Shown: positions 34,572 to 42,669, numbered from the stretch's first letter. The stretch: DNA of 64,000 nt from Streptomyces liliiviolaceus (GCF_018070025.1 NZ_JAGPYQ010000002.1:992001-1056000); one strand, 5' to 3'. Notes: generated by a model not told the origin, from the sequence alone. Program-made: numbers and translations.

Positions 34572-34971
34572 GCGCCGTTCCCCGCGCCCCTGGGTGAGTG
34601 GGGGTGCGGGTCGCACGGACCGTGCGCGTCGGTCTCCGCGAACCCGAGGGGGTGGGGCCGCGGGTCGTGCGGCCCCTGACCGCCGTCCCGCGCTGAGCGC
34701 GCCGTTCCCCGCGCCCCTGGGTGAGTGGGGGTGTGGGTCGCACAGCCCCTGACCGCCGTCCCGGGCCGGGCGCGCCGTTCCCCGCGCCCCTCGGTGAGTG
34801 GGGGTGCGGGTCGCACGGACCGTGCGCGTCGGTCCCCGCCTCCCCGAGGGGGTGGGGCCGCGGGTCGTGCAGCCCCTGACCGCCGTCCCGGGCCGGGCGC
34901 GCCGTTCCCCGCGCCCCTGGGTGGGTGGGGGTGCGTGTTGCATGGCCTTTGGCCGCCGTCCCGGGCTCCGG
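34572..34971. repeat. 200-bp higher-order tandem repeat built from four palindromic elements
   Basis: The element core GCGCCGTTCCCCGCGCCCC starts at 34572, 34699, 34772 and 34899: spacings 127, 73 and 127 bp. A composite unit of 200 bp is thus present twice. Within each unit, GAGTGGGGGTGCGGGTCGCA-type text alternates with GGTGGGGCCGCGGGTCGTGC-type text. The flanks 34360-34571 and 34972-35065 hold no gene that I can support; the region separates ssgB from the CGNR gene. Confidence 0.9.
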
Positions 34972-35065
34972 CCAGGCACGGGGCTCGGTCGTTCTTGGGC
35001 TGGAGCCGCTAGCATCGGCCAGCATCGGCGGGCGGTTGCCCGACCTTCAGGCCAGGGAGCGAAAC

Positions 35066-35623
35066 GTGCTGATCACCCACGACACCCGGTGCGCCCTCGA
35101 CACCGTGGTCGATCTGGTGAACACCGCACCGGAGGACGACACCCCGGACGGACTCGCGAACCTCGCGGCGCTGCTCGACTTCGTGCGAAAACACCAGATG
35201 AGCGATGTCGGGACCCTGTCCGAGCTCGACCTCTCCGCGGTGCGCCGGATCCGGGGGCGCTTCGCCGCGGTCTTCGCCGCCCCTGACGCCCGTACCGCCG
35301 CCTCGCTCATCAACGAGCTGGTCGCCGCCGCCGGCACCACGCCGCGTCTCACGAACCATGACGGCTACGACTGGCACGTGCACTACTTCGCGCCCGGCGC
35401 GTCCGTCGCCGACCATCTCGCCGCGGACTGCGGCATGGCGCTGGCGTTCTTCGTGGTGGCCGGAGAAGAGGAGCGGCTGCGCCGCTGTGAGGCACCGGAC
35501 TGCCGACGCGCCTTCGTCGATCTCTCCCGCAACCGCTCCCGTCGCTACTGCGACAGCCGCACCTGCGGAAACCGCCTGCATGTGGCCGCGTACCGGGCAC
35601 GGCGCAAGGAAGCGGCAGGCTGA
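35066..35623 (+). CDS. CGNR zinc-finger protein (ABATE domain)
   Basis: 185 residues; GTG 35066 behind CAGGGAGC. The N-terminal two thirds form an ABATE-like domain (ALDTVVDLVNTAPEDDTPDG and HVHYFAPGASVADHLAADCG). The C-terminal zinc finger reads CEAPDC then RYCDSRTCGNRLHVAAYRAR, with four Cys and the CGNR motif. Such proteins are presumed stress-related transcriptional regulators; DNA targets are unknown. Together with ssgB and the small membrane protein at 35665 it forms a stretch that looks stable across streptomycetes. Confidence 0.9.
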   Translation: MLITHDTRCALDTVVDLVNTAPEDDTPDGLANLAALLDFVRKHQMSDVGTLSELDLSAVRRIRGRFAAVFAAPDARTAASLINELVAAAGTTPRLTNHDGYDWHVHYFAPGASVADHLAADCGMALAFFVVAGEEERLRRCEAPDCRRAFVDLSRNRSRRYCDSRTCGNRLHVAAYRARRKEAAG

Positions 35624-35664
35624 CGGAGTCCGCAGCGGGTGGCGCCAGGGACTCCGCGTACGGC

Positions 35665-35817
35665 TCAGAGCAGCAGCAGATCGTGCAGCGAAGCCATGAG
35701 CAGCAAACAGCCGATCACCGCAAGGAAGATCATCAGCGGTGGCTGAGAAAGCGCGAAGAGACAACCCCGCCGTTCCTCGGGAGGAACCACGGTGTCGCTC
35801 TGGGTTGTATCCAGCAT
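35665..35817 (-). CDS. 50-residue small membrane protein
   Basis: ATG 35815-35817, stop TGA 35665-35667. The protein starts MLDTTQSDTVVPPEERRGCL and then has a hydrophobic segment (LMIFLAVIGCLLLMASLHDL) ending LLLL: a soluble acidic/basic head with one C-terminal membrane helix, tail-anchored in form. Too short for many ORF callers. Weak ribosome site GGCGAG just before the ATG. Convergent with the CGNR gene, 41 bp apart. Function unknown; coding status is supported by amino-acid composition and clear helix only. Confidence 0.6.
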   Translation of the reverse strand: MLDTTQSDTVVPPEERRGCLFALSQPPLMIFLAVIGCLLLMASLHDLLLL

Positions 35818-36048
35818 CTCGCCGCGATGATGACGCAGCCGACATGCCCTACGCGATCAACACGCCCGGATTATGGGGGAGTTAGCCGAAATCCGTGACA
35901 CGGTGTTCCACGATCTGGGATAGGCGACTGCGCGCGGTCGTCGCGACTGGTCGTGGAGAGTGGTCGGGGAGGGCGGTCATCGAGGGCGGACAGGCGTTTG
36001 TCCGGCTCTCCGTGGCGAATCAGGAGATCTTCGCGTGCCGCTGATTCT

Positions 36049-36495
36049 TCATATCCCATGCTTTTTCAGGATGGCCTCGATGTCGCTGAAGTCCTCCCCC
36101 GCCGGGGCCCTGGTCGGCTTGCTCTCGGAACGGGCCGCGGGGCGGGCCGCCGCCGGGCCGAGCGAGGGGGCCGAGGCCGCCGGAGCCACCGCCTCGCGCT
36201 GCGCGGCCCGGGCCGCCCTGCGCTCCTTGCGGGTCCCGCCCGTCCGCCGCTCCACGGCGCGCGTGGTCATGAACAGCAGCCAGGCCGCTCCGAGCACTCC
36301 GACACCGGCCCAGGCCGTCGGGCTGAAGGCCGTGTCGGCCGCCCATTCGACGACGCCGGTCATCACCAGACCGAGCGGGACCAGTGAGTACGCGGCAAGG
36401 CGGGCCGCGGTGAGGAAACGCTTGCGGTACGCGGTGACCGCGGCGATGCCCAGGCCTGCCGCGGCGACGGCGGAACAGACGGTCTCGGCAATCAT
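36049..36495 (-). CDS. Small polytopic membrane protein of unknown function
   Basis: 148 residues, ATG 36495 behind TGGAGGACCGG. Three hydrophobic segments (ETVCSAVAAAGLGIAAVTAY, AAYSLVPLGLVMTGVVEWAA, AGVGVLGAAWLLFMTTRAV) are followed by an Arg/Ala-rich cytoplasmic tail that ends SDIEAILKKHGI, a short predicted helix. I know orthologues only under uninformative or wrong names. The 230 bp between this gene and the 50-residue protein contain no further frame I trust. Confidence 0.82.
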   Translation of the reverse strand: MIAETVCSAVAAAGLGIAAVTAYRKRFLTAARLAAYSLVPLGLVMTGVVEWAADTAFSPTAWAGVGVLGAAWLLFMTTRAVERRTGGTRKERRAARAAQREAVAPAASAPSLGPAAARPAARSESKPTRAPAGEDFSDIEAILKKHGI

Positions 36496-36744
36496 CCGGT
36501 CCTCCAGGCAGGGTGGGCTGGGTCGGTCAGGGGCACTTCGTCCCTTCCATCCTGCACCGCCGCACGCCGGGTATGCCATGGTCCGGGGAGACCTCAGGGA
36601 CATCTCCGGGTCGGGTCCTCCTGAGGTGCCGGTCCAGATGACCGTCCAGATGACGGTCGAGATGCGGGTCCAGGTGGCGGGCGGACCGGGGTCGGCCGGA
36701 GGTCCCGGTTGGGGCGCGTGGTCCCCGGCTGGGAGACTGGCCCC

Positions 36745-37269
36745 ATGAGCGACTCCTCCCCCGCCCGCCCCGCCGTCCCCGTACTGGACATCTGGTGCGA
36801 ACTGCAGTGCCCGGACTGCCGCAGTGCCCTCGACGACCTGCGCGCGCTGCGTGCCCGCTACGGCGACCGGCTGGAGCTGCGGCTGCGGCACTTCCCGCTG
36901 GAGAAGCACAAGCACGCGTTCGCGGCGGCCCAGGCCGCCGAGGAGGCCGCGGAGCAGGGCAAGGCCTGGCCGTACGTCGAGGCGGTGCTGGAGCGTGTGG
37001 CGGAGATGGAGCGCGACGGGGAGGCGGTCCTCCTCGATGTGGCCCGCGGGCTCGGCCTGGACGTCGAGGAGTTCGACACGGCCCTCATCGACGGCCGGCA
37101 CATCCTGATCGTCGACGCCGACCAGGCCGAGGGCAAGGCCATCGGCGTGACCGGTACGCCGACGTACGTCATCGACGGCGAGCGCCTCGACGGCGGCAAG
37201 AGCCAGGACGGGCTGCGCGAGCGCGTCGAGGGGATCGTGGACCGGCTGCTGGCCGGACAGGAGGCCTGA
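36745..37269 (+). CDS. DsbA-family thioredoxin-fold protein
   Basis: 174 residues, ATG 36745 behind GGGAGACTGG. The active-site motif is CPDC in ELQCPDCRSALDDLRALRAR, and the cis-proline loop is GTPTYVIDGERLDGG. No signal peptide or membrane helix, so it acts in the cytosol; FrnE-like cytosolic DsbA proteins have similar form and act as disulphide isomerases or in redox stress. Substrate unknown. Confidence 0.9.
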   Translation: MSDSSPARPAVPVLDIWCELQCPDCRSALDDLRALRARYGDRLELRLRHFPLEKHKHAFAAAQAAEEAAEQGKAWPYVEAVLERVAEMERDGEAVLLDVARGLGLDVEEFDTALIDGRHILIVDADQAEGKAIGVTGTPTYVIDGERLDGGKSQDGLRERVEGIVDRLLAGQEA

Positions 37270-37306
37270 CACCCGCCCCCGCCGGCAGCTCCTGCGACTC
37301 CCGCGG

Positions 37307-38131
37307 CTACAGCAGGTCTTTGTAGAAGTGGTACGTGGTCGTCTCGTAGCCGAGTGACTCGTAGAGCCGCTCGGCCGGGGTGTTGCCCGCGAAGACGTTC
37401 AGGCGGACACCGGCGCGTCCGGCGGCGCCCGCCCGCGCCTCCGCCAGCAGCATCAGCGAGCGGCCGTGCCCCCGGCCCCGGTGCCTCTCGTCGGCCTCGA
37501 CGCGGTAGACGAACGCCCAGCCGTCGCGCGACGCCACCCACAGCACGCCCACCGGGGTTCCGTCGTGCTCCAGGACGTCGAGGTCCATGCCCGCGCTGCC
37601 GAGCCCGTCCGGCAGCAAGGTGGCGTAGTCCCGGTCCGCCTTGGTACGGGCCTCGGTCTCGGGCACCCCCCGCGTGATCCACTCCTGGGTATAGGCCTCC
37701 TTGGCCCGCACCACCCAGGAGTCGAACTCGGCCTCCGTCATGGGGCGCCCCCGGCTGCCGGCCGGGAGTTCGGGCCCGGTGGCGCCGAGCCGCTTCTCCA
37801 TCGCGCGGTTGCGGACCACGTAACCGAGGGCCGTCGCCAGTCGCAGGGCCCGCGCCGCGTCGGCGGGTACCGACACCTCGATCCGCCTGCAGCCCCAGCC
37901 GCGCGCCACCTCCTCCGCGGCGAGCGCGGCGACCGTGCCCCGGCCCCGCCCCCGGTCCGGCTCCTCGATGCCCAGTTCGCGGATCCGGGCGACGGGCGGT
38001 CCGGAACCGGGGTCGGTGGCGAGATGTATCGCGCCCACGGGACGGCTGTTCACACACACCGTGTAGTGGCGGGAGAGCGCCCCGTCGGCGTCGCGCTGAA
38101 GCGGCTCGGTCGGCCGCAGAGTGGTGGTCAT
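37307..38131 (-). CDS. Tandem GNAT acetyltransferase
   Basis: 274 residues, ATG 38131. Two GNAT-like halves: the C-terminal one is complete, with the acetyl-CoA loop RHRGRGHGRSLMLLAEARAG and the ending ERLYESLGYETTTYHFYKDL; the N-terminal one keeps DRGRGRGTVAALAAEEVARG and LATALGYVVRNRAMEKRLG. Such fused forms acetylate unknown small molecules or peptides. No strong ribosome site; the leader may be short. Divergent from nothing obvious; the next gene upstream (plus-strand distance) is pabC at 38340. Confidence 0.88.
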   Translation of the reverse strand: MTTTLRPTEPLQRDADGALSRHYTVCVNSRPVGAIHLATDPGSGPPVARIRELGIEEPDRGRGRGTVAALAAEEVARGWGCRRIEVSVPADAARALRLATALGYVVRNRAMEKRLGATGPELPAGSRGRPMTEAEFDSWVVRAKEAYTQEWITRGVPETEARTKADRDYATLLPDGLGSAGMDLDVLEHDGTPVGVLWVASRDGWAFVYRVEADERHRGRGHGRSLMLLAEARAGAAGRAGVRLNVFAGNTPAERLYESLGYETTTYHFYKDLL

Positions 38132-38339
38132 CAGGGGTGTTGTACCCGCCCGGACGCCCTCACGCCATCGAGTTCCGCCGACGGTTCCGATGGTTTCCGA
38201 CCTGTTCCGACCCGTTCCGACGAGCGACCGCCCGACGACCGGCGCAGAGATCGAGCCAGCGACCGGTCCGGGGATCGAGCCGGCGATCGAGCCGGCGATC
38301 GCCACGCGATGACAGTGCGGCGCGCGGTGACAGTGCGGC

Positions 38340-39161
38340 TCAGGGATCGAGGTCGTTGGCCGCCCGCTCGGTGAAGATCCGCATGGCCTTCGCGGTCACC
38401 GGGCCCGCCGCGCCCGGCAGTTCGCGGCCGTCGACCCGGTGCACGGCCTGTACGTCGCGCAGCGACGAGGTCAGGAAGACCTCCTCGGCCCGCTCCAGGA
38501 CGTCCAGCGGAAGGTCGGTCTCCTTGGCGCCGGTCCACTCCGCGGTGAGGGCGCGGGTGATGCCCGCGAGGCAGCCGGAGGCGACGGGCGGGGTGTGGAT
38601 CTCGCCGTCGAGGACGACGAAGACGTTGGAGCCCGTGCCCTCGCAGAGCTGCCCGACCGTGTTCGCGAACAGCGCCTCGGAGGCGCCCTGCTCACGCGCG
38701 CGGGCGAGGGCCACGACGTTCTCGGCGTACGACGTCGTCTTAAGGCCCGTCAGCGCGCCGCGCTCGTTGCGGGTCCAGGGGACGGTGATCACGGCGGTGG
38801 AGTCGGGGCGGGGGCCGGACTCCGCAAGCGCCACGACCAGGGTCGGCCCCTGTTCACCACGGTCCGAGCCGAGCGGCCCGTGCCCGCCGGTGTACGTGAT
38901 CCGCAGGCGCCCGAGCGGCACGGGATTGGCGTCCACGACGGCCGCGCAGGCCCTGAGCAGCTCGTCGCGGTCGGGCTCGGGCAGACCGAGGCCGCTCGCC
39001 GAGCGTGCCAGGCGGTCGAGGTGCCTGGTGAGCGCGAAGGTGCGCCCGTCGGTCGTCTTCACCGTCTCGAAGATGCCGTCGCCCACCGTCAGCCCGTGGT
39101 CGAACACGGAGACACGGGCCGACTCGCTGTCCTGCAACCCGCCGTCGAGCCAGATCTTCAC
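38340..39161 (-). CDS. pabC: Aminodeoxychorismate lyase (PabC, class-IV PLP enzyme)
   Basis: 273 residues of the class-IV aminotransferase fold. Blocks: WLDGGLQDSESARVSVFDHG, the PLP-Lys region GLKTTSYAENVVALARA, and ANTVGQLCEGTGSNVFVVLD that binds the phosphate group. In this family aminodeoxychorismate lyase, branched-chain aminotransferase and D-amino-acid transaminase look alike; adjacency to pabB (38 bp) favours PabC, which makes p-aminobenzoate for folate. ATG 39159-39161. Confidence 0.9.
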   Translation of the reverse strand: MKIWLDGGLQDSESARVSVFDHGLTVGDGIFETVKTTDGRTFALTRHLDRLARSASGLGLPEPDRDELLRACAAVVDANPVPLGRLRITYTGGHGPLGSDRGEQGPTLVVALAESGPRPDSTAVITVPWTRNERGALTGLKTTSYAENVVALARAREQGASEALFANTVGQLCEGTGSNVFVVLDGEIHTPPVASGCLAGITRALTAEWTGAKETDLPLDVLERAEEVFLTSSLRDVQAVHRVDGRELPGAAGPVTAKAMRIFTERAANDLDP

Positions 39162-39199
39162 TGAACCTCACCTCACGAGAACGACGTGAACGTGCCGAG

Positions 39200-40306
39200 T
39201 CACCGGCCCGACGTGCTCTTCCGGCCGGAGGCTCCGGGGCCCGGCGCGGACGTGAACCCACCCGCCTCACCCGCGTCGTACGCCCCTGCGTACTCCCCCG
39301 ACGCTACAGCGAGCAGCCGGGCGGCCTTCAGCTCGGTCTCCTCCCACTCGCGCAGGGGATCCGAGCCCCAGGTGATGCCCGCGCCGGAGCCGAAACGCAG
39401 CACGCCCTCGGCCCGGTCGATCCAGAAGGTGCGGATCCCGACGGCCAGTTCCCCGGTGCCGCGGTCGGCGTCGACCCAGCCGATGCCGCCGCAGTACGGC
39501 CCGCGGGGAGCCGTCTCCAGTTCTTCGATGATCCGCAGGGCGCTGGACTTGGGGGCGCCGGTGACGGATCCGGGCGGGAAGGCCGCGCCCAGCAGCTCGG
39601 GCCAGCCCACGTCCTCGGGCAGTTCGCCGCGGACGGTGGAGACGAGGTGGACGAGGCCCGGGTGCTTCTCGACGACACACAGGTCGGGGACGGTCACGCT
39701 GCCCGTGGCGCACACCCGGCCGAGGTCGTTGCGGACCAGGTCCACGATCATCACGTTCTCGGCGTGGTCCTTTTCGAGGAGGTCCGCCTCGGTGCGTCCG
39801 GTCCCCTTGATCGGACCCGACTCGACGACACGGCCGGTGCGGCGCAGGAAGAGTTCGGGGGACGCGGTGGCTATCTCGACCCCGTGCCCCGGCAGCCGAA
39901 TCGTTCCGGCGTACGGTGCCGGGTTGCCGCGGGCCAGCAGGGCGGTCAGCGCGTCCACGTCGGCGTCCGGGGCGATGGGCGCGGACAGGACCCGGCAGAG
40001 GTTCGCCTGGTACACCTCGCCGGTCGCGATGAGCTCCCGTATGCGGCGTACACCCGCCGTGTACGCGGCGCGGTCGAGCGACGACGTCCAGTCGCCGGCG
40101 GCGGGTCCCGTCCACCTCCCGGGCACCGGCGCCGGTACGGCCTCGGGCCGTACGTCCGCGAAACGGGCACAGACCACGCGGCCCTCGAAGTCGGCACTGA
40201 CGGCCCAGAAGCCACTGGAGTCGAGTGCCGCGGGGTCGTCGGTGACATCGACGAGGCCGGTCGCGACGAGGCCGCCGAAGCGGGCGAGAGCTGGGAGGTC
40301 GTGCAC
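39200..40306 (-). CDS. pabB: Aminodeoxychorismate synthase component I-like (PabB, chorismate-binding)
   Basis: 368 residues from GTG 40306 (VHDLPALARFGG). The chorismate-binding domain has GSVTGAPKSSALRIIEELET, FLRRTGRVVESGPIKGTGRT and LVRNDLGRVCATGSVTVPDL. A TAGACT -10-like box on the minus strand (40314-40319) sits 7 bp before the GTG, so the mRNA is probably leaderless; the longer frame to 40384 is then not translated. No glutaminase domain is attached: the amidotransferase must come from another gene (PabA/TrpG). Followed by pabC. Confidence 0.9.
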   Translation of the reverse strand: MHDLPALARFGGLVATGLVDVTDDPAALDSSGFWAVSADFEGRVVCARFADVRPEAVPAPVPGRWTGPAAGDWTSSLDRAAYTAGVRRIRELIATGEVYQANLCRVLSAPIAPDADVDALTALLARGNPAPYAGTIRLPGHGVEIATASPELFLRRTGRVVESGPIKGTGRTEADLLEKDHAENVMIVDLVRNDLGRVCATGSVTVPDLCVVEKHPGLVHLVSTVRGELPEDVGWPELLGAAFPPGSVTGAPKSSALRIIEELETAPRGPYCGGIGWVDADRGTGELAVGIRTFWIDRAEGVLRFGSGAGITWGSDPLREWEETELKAARLLAVASGEYAGAYDAGEAGGFTSAPGPGASGRKSTSGR

Positions 40307-40392
40307 AACCGTGAGTCTATGGTGGGTGACCTGCGGGTGCCTCGGCCGTGTCCTGGAGCGGGCGTAACGCAGCACGCTGCGCAAACGCGTTT

Positions 40393-40420
40393 TTGTGCTG
40401 GCCCCGGTATCCGCTAGAGT
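40393..40420 (+). promoter_or_regulatory. Promoter of the tRNA cluster
   Basis: TTGTGC (40393-40398), 16 bp, TAGAGT (40415-40420). This fits a housekeeping sigma promoter, and the first tRNA begins 43 bp downstream. It is divergent from pabB. Confidence 0.65.
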
Positions 40421-40462
40421 TCAACACGTCGCCGGGACGCGAGAGCCGACCGGAAACGACAA

Positions 40463-40535
40463 GCGGACGTAGCTCAGTTGGTAGAGCGCAACCTTGCCAA
40501 GGTTGAGGTCGCCAGTTCGAACCTGGTCGTCCGCT
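40463..40535 (+). tRNA. tRNA-Gly(GCC)
   Basis: 73 nt; acceptor GCGGACG pairs with CGTCCGC, anticodon arm CAACC-TTGCCAA-GGTTG gives GCC, discriminator T. First gene of the six-tRNA cluster. Confidence 0.97.
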
Positions 40536-40574
40536 CGCAGGAAGTGGGGGATCTTCCCGACCCCCCGCACTCCT

Positions 40575-40648
40575 GGTGGAGTGGCCGAGAGGCGAGGCAA
40601 CGGCCTGCAAAGCCGTCTACACGGGTTCAAATCCCGTCTCCACCTCCA
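40575..40648 (+). tRNA. tRNA-Cys(GCA)
   Basis: 71-nt body plus encoded CCA (40646-40648). Acceptor GGTGGAG/CTCCACC; anticodon arm ACGGC-CTGCAAA-GCCGT gives GCA. The only tRNA in this window with a genomic CCA. Confidence 0.95.
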
Positions 40649-40649
40649 A

Positions 40650-40721
40650 GGACGATTAGCTCAGCGGGAGAGCGCTTCCCTGACACGGAAGAGGTCACTG
40701 GTTCAATCCCAGTATCGTCCA
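40650..40721 (+). tRNA. tRNA-Val(GAC), copy 1
   Basis: 72 nt; acceptor GGACGAT/ATCGTCC fully paired, anticodon arm CTTCC-CTGACAC-GGAAG gives GAC (GUC/GUU codons). Immediately follows tRNA-Cys. Confidence 0.97.
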
Positions 40722-40744
40722 CTGATCCGGTTCGCCGGATCCCC

Positions 40745-40816
40745 GCGCGATTAGCTCAGCGGGAGAGCGCTTCCCTGACACGGAAGAGGTCACTGGTTCA
40801 ATCCCAGTATCGCGCA
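40745..40816 (+). tRNA. tRNA-Val(GAC), copy 2
   Basis: 72 nt; same core as copy 1 but acceptor GCGCGAT/ATCGCGC, fully paired. Separated from copy 1 by a 23-bp spacer holding the hairpin ATCCGG-TTCG-CCGGAT, a likely tRNA-processing signal. Confidence 0.97.
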
Positions 40817-40889
40817 CGCACTACAGGCAGTACGGAGTACGAGCAGTACGCAGTACATGAGCGGTACGCATCACCAGCAGGTCCCACCC

Positions 40890-40961
40890 GCGCGATTAGC
40901 TCAGCGGGAGAGCGCTTCCCTGACACGGAAGAGGTCACTGGTTCAATCCCAGTATCGTCCA
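40890..40961 (+). tRNA. tRNA-Val(GAC), copy 3, chimeric acceptor stem
   Basis: 72 nt with 5' acceptor GCGCGAT (as in copies 2 and 4) but 3' acceptor ATCGTCC (as in copy 1). The stem therefore has a C-C mismatch at pair 2 and a G-U at pair 3. Core and anticodon are intact. It is followed by the same spacer as copy 1. Functional status is doubtful. Confidence 0.85.
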
Positions 40962-40984
40962 CTGATCCGGTTCGCCGGATCCCC

Positions 40985-41056
40985 GCGCGATTAGCTCAGC
41001 GGGAGAGCGCTTCCCTGACACGGAAGAGGTCACTGGTTCAATCCCAGTATCGCGCA
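40985..41056 (+). tRNA. tRNA-Val(GAC), copy 4
   Basis: 72 nt, acceptor GCGCGAT/ATCGCGC fully paired, anticodon GAC. Identical to copy 2. Last gene of the cluster. Confidence 0.97.
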
Positions 41057-41062
41057 CCAGCC

Positions 41063-41097
41063 GAAGCCCCCGGCCGTCTCGTACGGTCGGGGGCTTC
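41063..41097 (+). terminator. Terminator of the tRNA cluster
   Basis: GAAGCCCCCGGCCG pairs with CGGTCGGGGGCTTC (one G-T pair) with a 7-nt loop, followed by GTCGTT. It lies 7 bp after the last tRNA. Confidence 0.85.
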
Positions 41098-41159
41098 GTC
41101 GTTCCTCGACGCCGGTCAGGACCGGTCAAGGCCGGTCGCGAGCGGTCAGAAGGAGAAGG

Positions 41160-41456
41160 TCAGGAGGAGAAGAGCATGTGGCCGAAGCCCTTCTGACGCT
41201 TGTGGCCGTAGTGGCCGCCGTGCCCGCCATGACCGCCGTGCTGCGGAGCGCCCCAGGCAGGTGCGGGGGCGGACGGATAGGCCTGCGGGGCGCCCGGGGG
41301 TGGCGGGCCGGGCTGCGACCACTGGCCTTCCAGGCGGGTCAGCGACTCCAGCTCGCCGTAGTCGAGAAAGATCCCGCGGCAGCCGCTGCACTGCTCGATC
41401 TGGACACCATTGCGGTTGTACGTGTGCATCGGCGCGTGGCACTTCGGACACTGCAT
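41160..41456 (-). CDS. Zinc-ribbon (zf-TFIIB) small protein
   Basis: 98 residues. The zinc ribbon is CPKC near the N-terminus (MQCPKCHAPMHTYNRNGVQI) and CSGC in EQCSGCRGIFLDYGELESLT, the standard zf-TFIIB form. The C-terminal half is a Pro/Gly/His-rich tail (GGHGGHGGHYGHKRQKG), which could bind metal. The role is unknown; the zinc-ribbon family is found in many bacteria without an assigned process. Confidence 0.9.
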   Translation of the reverse strand: MQCPKCHAPMHTYNRNGVQIEQCSGCRGIFLDYGELESLTRLEGQWSQPGPPPPGAPQAYPSAPAPAWGAPQHGGHGGHGGHYGHKRQKGFGHMLFSS

Positions 41457-41530
41457 GCTCGGCTCAACTCCTCGCCTGTCGGTACTGCTTCCGCCAGGAC
41501 AGACTCTGTCCGGCTGCGGTCGGTTGCACC

Positions 41531-42478
41531 CTACGTCGCGTAGTCTCCCGCCAACTCCGGTGGGTGCGCTGCCATTCGGTCACATGCGTCGATCACGGAC
41601 GTCTCGACCTCGTCCAACGGGCGCCCGGCCGCGACCGACTTGGCGATCGCCTGGGCCGCGGTCTGCACGCTCAGGGCGCGGGCCGGGACGTCGAGGGCCG
41701 GCCAGGGGTCGCTGTCCGCCGGGACGGCCGTGCCCCCGGCCTTGCGGTACGCGGTGAGGAAGCGGGTCCACTCGTCGGGCGCCAGGAGCCCGCAGGCGAA
41801 CCAGGCCGCGGGGCGCGCCAGGTCCCAGGCGGGATCGCCGCGGCCCAGGTCGTCGATGTCGATGAGCAGCCAGTCGCCGCTCCCCGACCGCACCAGCTGG
41901 CCCAGGTGGAGGTCGCCGTGGCACAGCGTGCCCAGGTCCGGCATCGGGGCCTCGTCCCGCGCCCAGGCGGGCAGGACGGCCCAGGCGCGCAGTACGGGGG
42001 TGGCCGCCGGGTGCGGTCCCGCCGCCCGGAGCCGGGCGACCGCGCGGGCCGCCTTCGCCGGGCCGCGCATGGGAGGCAGGCCGGGCGGGAGCACGGAGTC
42101 CGGGGTCAGATGCAGCCGTGCGAGAAGGGTCGCGGCCTCCTCCCAGGGGGCGGCGTCCGGGTCGTCGCGGTCCACGGGAGTGCCGTAGGACCAGAAGGTG
42201 ACCGGCCTGCCGTCCAGCTCGGTCGTGCCCGGTCCGTGCGGCGGCAGGAGGATGCCGTCGAGCGCGGGGTGCGCGGCAACGGCCAGCCGCGTCGCGAGCT
42301 CCGTGGGGTCGGTGCCGACGGCGTGCGCCTTCGCCACCGTGCCGCCGTGCCGGACGACCGTGCCGTCGGGCCGGTCGGCCAGCACGGAGGTGTCCGTGCC
42401 GCACACGCACACCTCCGCCGCCGGATGGGCGGCGGCCCGCACCTTCGCGCTGAGCGCGGGCAGCACCTCTGCGGTCAC
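41531..42478 (-). CDS. APH-family phosphotransferase (aminoglycoside/choline-kinase-like)
   Basis: 315 residues from GTG 42476-42478 behind GAGGGGG; the frame is open further to 42700 but that part is compositionally unlike and overlaps a terminator. The catalytic loop is LCHGDLHLGQLV with Asp, and the metal-binding IDIDDLGRGDPAWDLARPAA follows. N-lobe features are weak. The family phosphorylates small molecules such as homoserine, choline or antibiotics; nothing nearby defines the substrate, and resistance cannot be concluded. Confidence 0.88.
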   Translation of the reverse strand: MTAEVLPALSAKVRAAAHPAAEVCVCGTDTSVLADRPDGTVVRHGGTVAKAHAVGTDPTELATRLAVAAHPALDGILLPPHGPGTTELDGRPVTFWSYGTPVDRDDPDAAPWEEAATLLARLHLTPDSVLPPGLPPMRGPAKAARAVARLRAAGPHPAATPVLRAWAVLPAWARDEAPMPDLGTLCHGDLHLGQLVRSGSGDWLLIDIDDLGRGDPAWDLARPAAWFACGLLAPDEWTRFLTAYRKAGGTAVPADSDPWPALDVPARALSVQTAAQAIAKSVAAGRPLDEVETSVIDACDRMAAHPPELAGDYAT

Positions 42479-42637
42479 TCGGGTCCCCCTCAAGTCGTAC
42501 GTCCCGGCCCCGTCCGGTGCGGCCGGTGCGTCCGGTGCGTCTGGTGCCGTCCGGTCTCGTCCGGTGCCGTCCCGCGTGGGCGGGGCGTCCCGCTCGGGCG
42601 GGGCCACAGGCTCCCAGGAGCGTACGCAGGCAAAGCA

Positions 42638-42669
42638 ATGCGGGCGCAGCTCCCCAGCTGCGCCCGCAT
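42638..42669. terminator. 14-bp perfect hairpin terminator
   Basis: ATGCGGGCGCAGCT (42638-42651) and AGCTGCGCCCGCAT (42656-42669), loop CCCC, flanked by AAAG-like text on the left and CTTTT on the right. It ends the small membrane protein transcript (minus strand) and can act in both directions. Just right of the APH gene start, a GTCCGGTGC-type microrepeat region (about 42511-42574) is part of the same gene-free stretch. Confidence 0.85.

Noticed and set aside
34360..35065. CRISPR-like array
   Set aside because: Units alternate at 127 and 73 bp, are palindromic and have no variable spacers, so it is a tandem element array, and no cas gene is present.
40463..41056. Integrated element at the tRNA cluster
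   Set aside because: No integrase, direct att repeat or foreign gene lies beside the tRNAs; the repeats are tRNA copies.
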